A DNA stretch of 64,000 nucleotides, from assembly GCA_022799035.1 (NCBI GenBank), contig JAAWNQ010000001.1, positions 1-64,000 on the forward strand. Direction: 5' to 3'. The position numbers and the translations under genes are program-made. The notes under the pieces are model-generated. The model was not told the DNA's origin, searched no databases, and was given only the letters and a program-made list of their open reading frames with translations. Positions 63,854 through 64,000 of this stretch are shown here, piece after piece. Positions within the stretch are counted from its first letter, which is position 1; the number at the start of each line of letters is the position of its first letter. Source of the DNA: Oscillospiraceae bacterium (GTDB taxonomy: Bacteria > Bacillota > Clostridia > Oscillospirales > Oscillospiraceae).

Positions 63854-64000
63854 GTGAGGATCAGGCAGATCATCAATAACAATACCATTTTCTCCGAGGA
63901 CGCCCAGGGCAACGAATTGATCGTGATGGGCAAGGGGATCGGGTTTCAGGGCCGCAGGGGGGAGGAGGTGGACCCCGGTGCCGTGGAGAAGGTCTTCGTC
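63854..64000 (+). CDS. BglG/LicT-family transcriptional antiterminator (5' end)
   Basis: The gene starts with GTG 63854 after aggggggaga and continues past the window. The visible 49 residues (QIINNNTIFSEDAQGNELIV followed by MGKGIGFQGRRGEEVDP) match the CAT RNA-binding domain of LicT, SacT, SacY and BglG. Such proteins read a RAT site when PTS phosphorylation and sugar allow. A PTS permease and phospho-glycosidase would be expected downstream. Confidence 0.92.
   Translation, partial: MRIRQIINNNTIFSEDAQGNELIVMGKGIGFQGRRGEEVDPGAVEKVFV

Overview
This window looks like chromosome from an anaerobic, spore-forming, GC-rich gut Firmicute of the Oscillospiraceae type (Flavonifractor, Intestinimonas and Lawsonibacter are the closest in style). 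That placement is an inference. It rests on the sporulation genes (spoIIR, a spoIVFA/spoIVFB pair, candidate sigma-F, sigma-E and sigma-K promoters), rubredoxin, a bile salt hydrolase, acetate kinase, a clostridial-type class III fructose bisphosphatase, ECF folate uptake, and T-box and THF riboswitches. No prophage, IS element or CRISPR array was seen. The only mobile-type gene is a lone tyrosine integrase.

Layout. 1-4.7 kb: 3' end of a uracil-DNA glycosylase, an Lrp regulator overlapping an aminotransferase, a ThrH-type phosphatase, a DUF1015 protein and ispE. 4.8-7.9 kb (minus): a tripartite tricarboxylate transporter, tctCBA. 8-9 kb: spoIIR and rubredoxin. 9-10.2 kb (minus): a P1/DmpA peptidase with a candidate coupled microprotein. 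10.3-15.5 kb: holA, rnmV, two P-loop kinases, then a THF riboswitch, folT and an antiporter. 15.5-23.2 kb (minus): a membrane protein, HIT protein, cupin, bile salt hydrolase, DUF4250, alaS and a P-loop kinase behind an alanine-type T-box. 23.2-27.6 kb (minus): lipoprotein, acyltransferase, U32 protein and mltG, all overlapping. 27.7 kb: a cysteine-rich mini-protein with a sigma-K-like promoter. 27.9-30.4 kb (minus): 5-FTHF cyclo-ligase, DJ-1, thymidylate kinase-like and WecB/TagA proteins.

30.7-33.6 kb: a TrpXYZ-type ABC importer. 33.8-40.6 kb: citrate synthase, the solo integrase, a flavoprotein, glutamate dehydrogenase, and an RNHCP zinc protein behind a leader ORF and nested hairpins. 40.7-44.5 kb: ackA divergent from tmcAL, a TVP38-type protein, and a self-contained 27-codon gene. 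44.5-49.4 kb: fbp, a pseudouridine synthase, an SLH-GH5 glycosidase and tRNA-Pro. 49.5-55 kb: spoIVFAB, rplS, GNAT, TraX-like, rbgA, rnhB and yraN. 55-63.6 kb: dipeptidase, thrC, a small membrane protein, a phosphoesterase, then tig-clpP-clpX-engB-FAH. The window ends in a RAT/terminator and the start of a BglG/LicT antiterminator, which suggests a PTS operon just beyond.

The genes fit amino-acid and carboxylate metabolism (citrate uptake and citrate synthase, glutamate dehydrogenase, acetate kinase, serine/threonine enzymes), folate salvage, and core translation and proteolysis. Most vegetative promoters I found have TTGaca-like and TATaat-like boxes separated by 16-17 bases. The best candidates for something undescribed are the RNHCP leader-peptide attenuator (40.05-40.63 kb), the 27-codon transcription unit (44.13-44.34 kb), the cysteine-rich mini-protein (27.6-27.9 kb) and the microprotein coupled to the P1 peptidase (9.03-9.12 kb).
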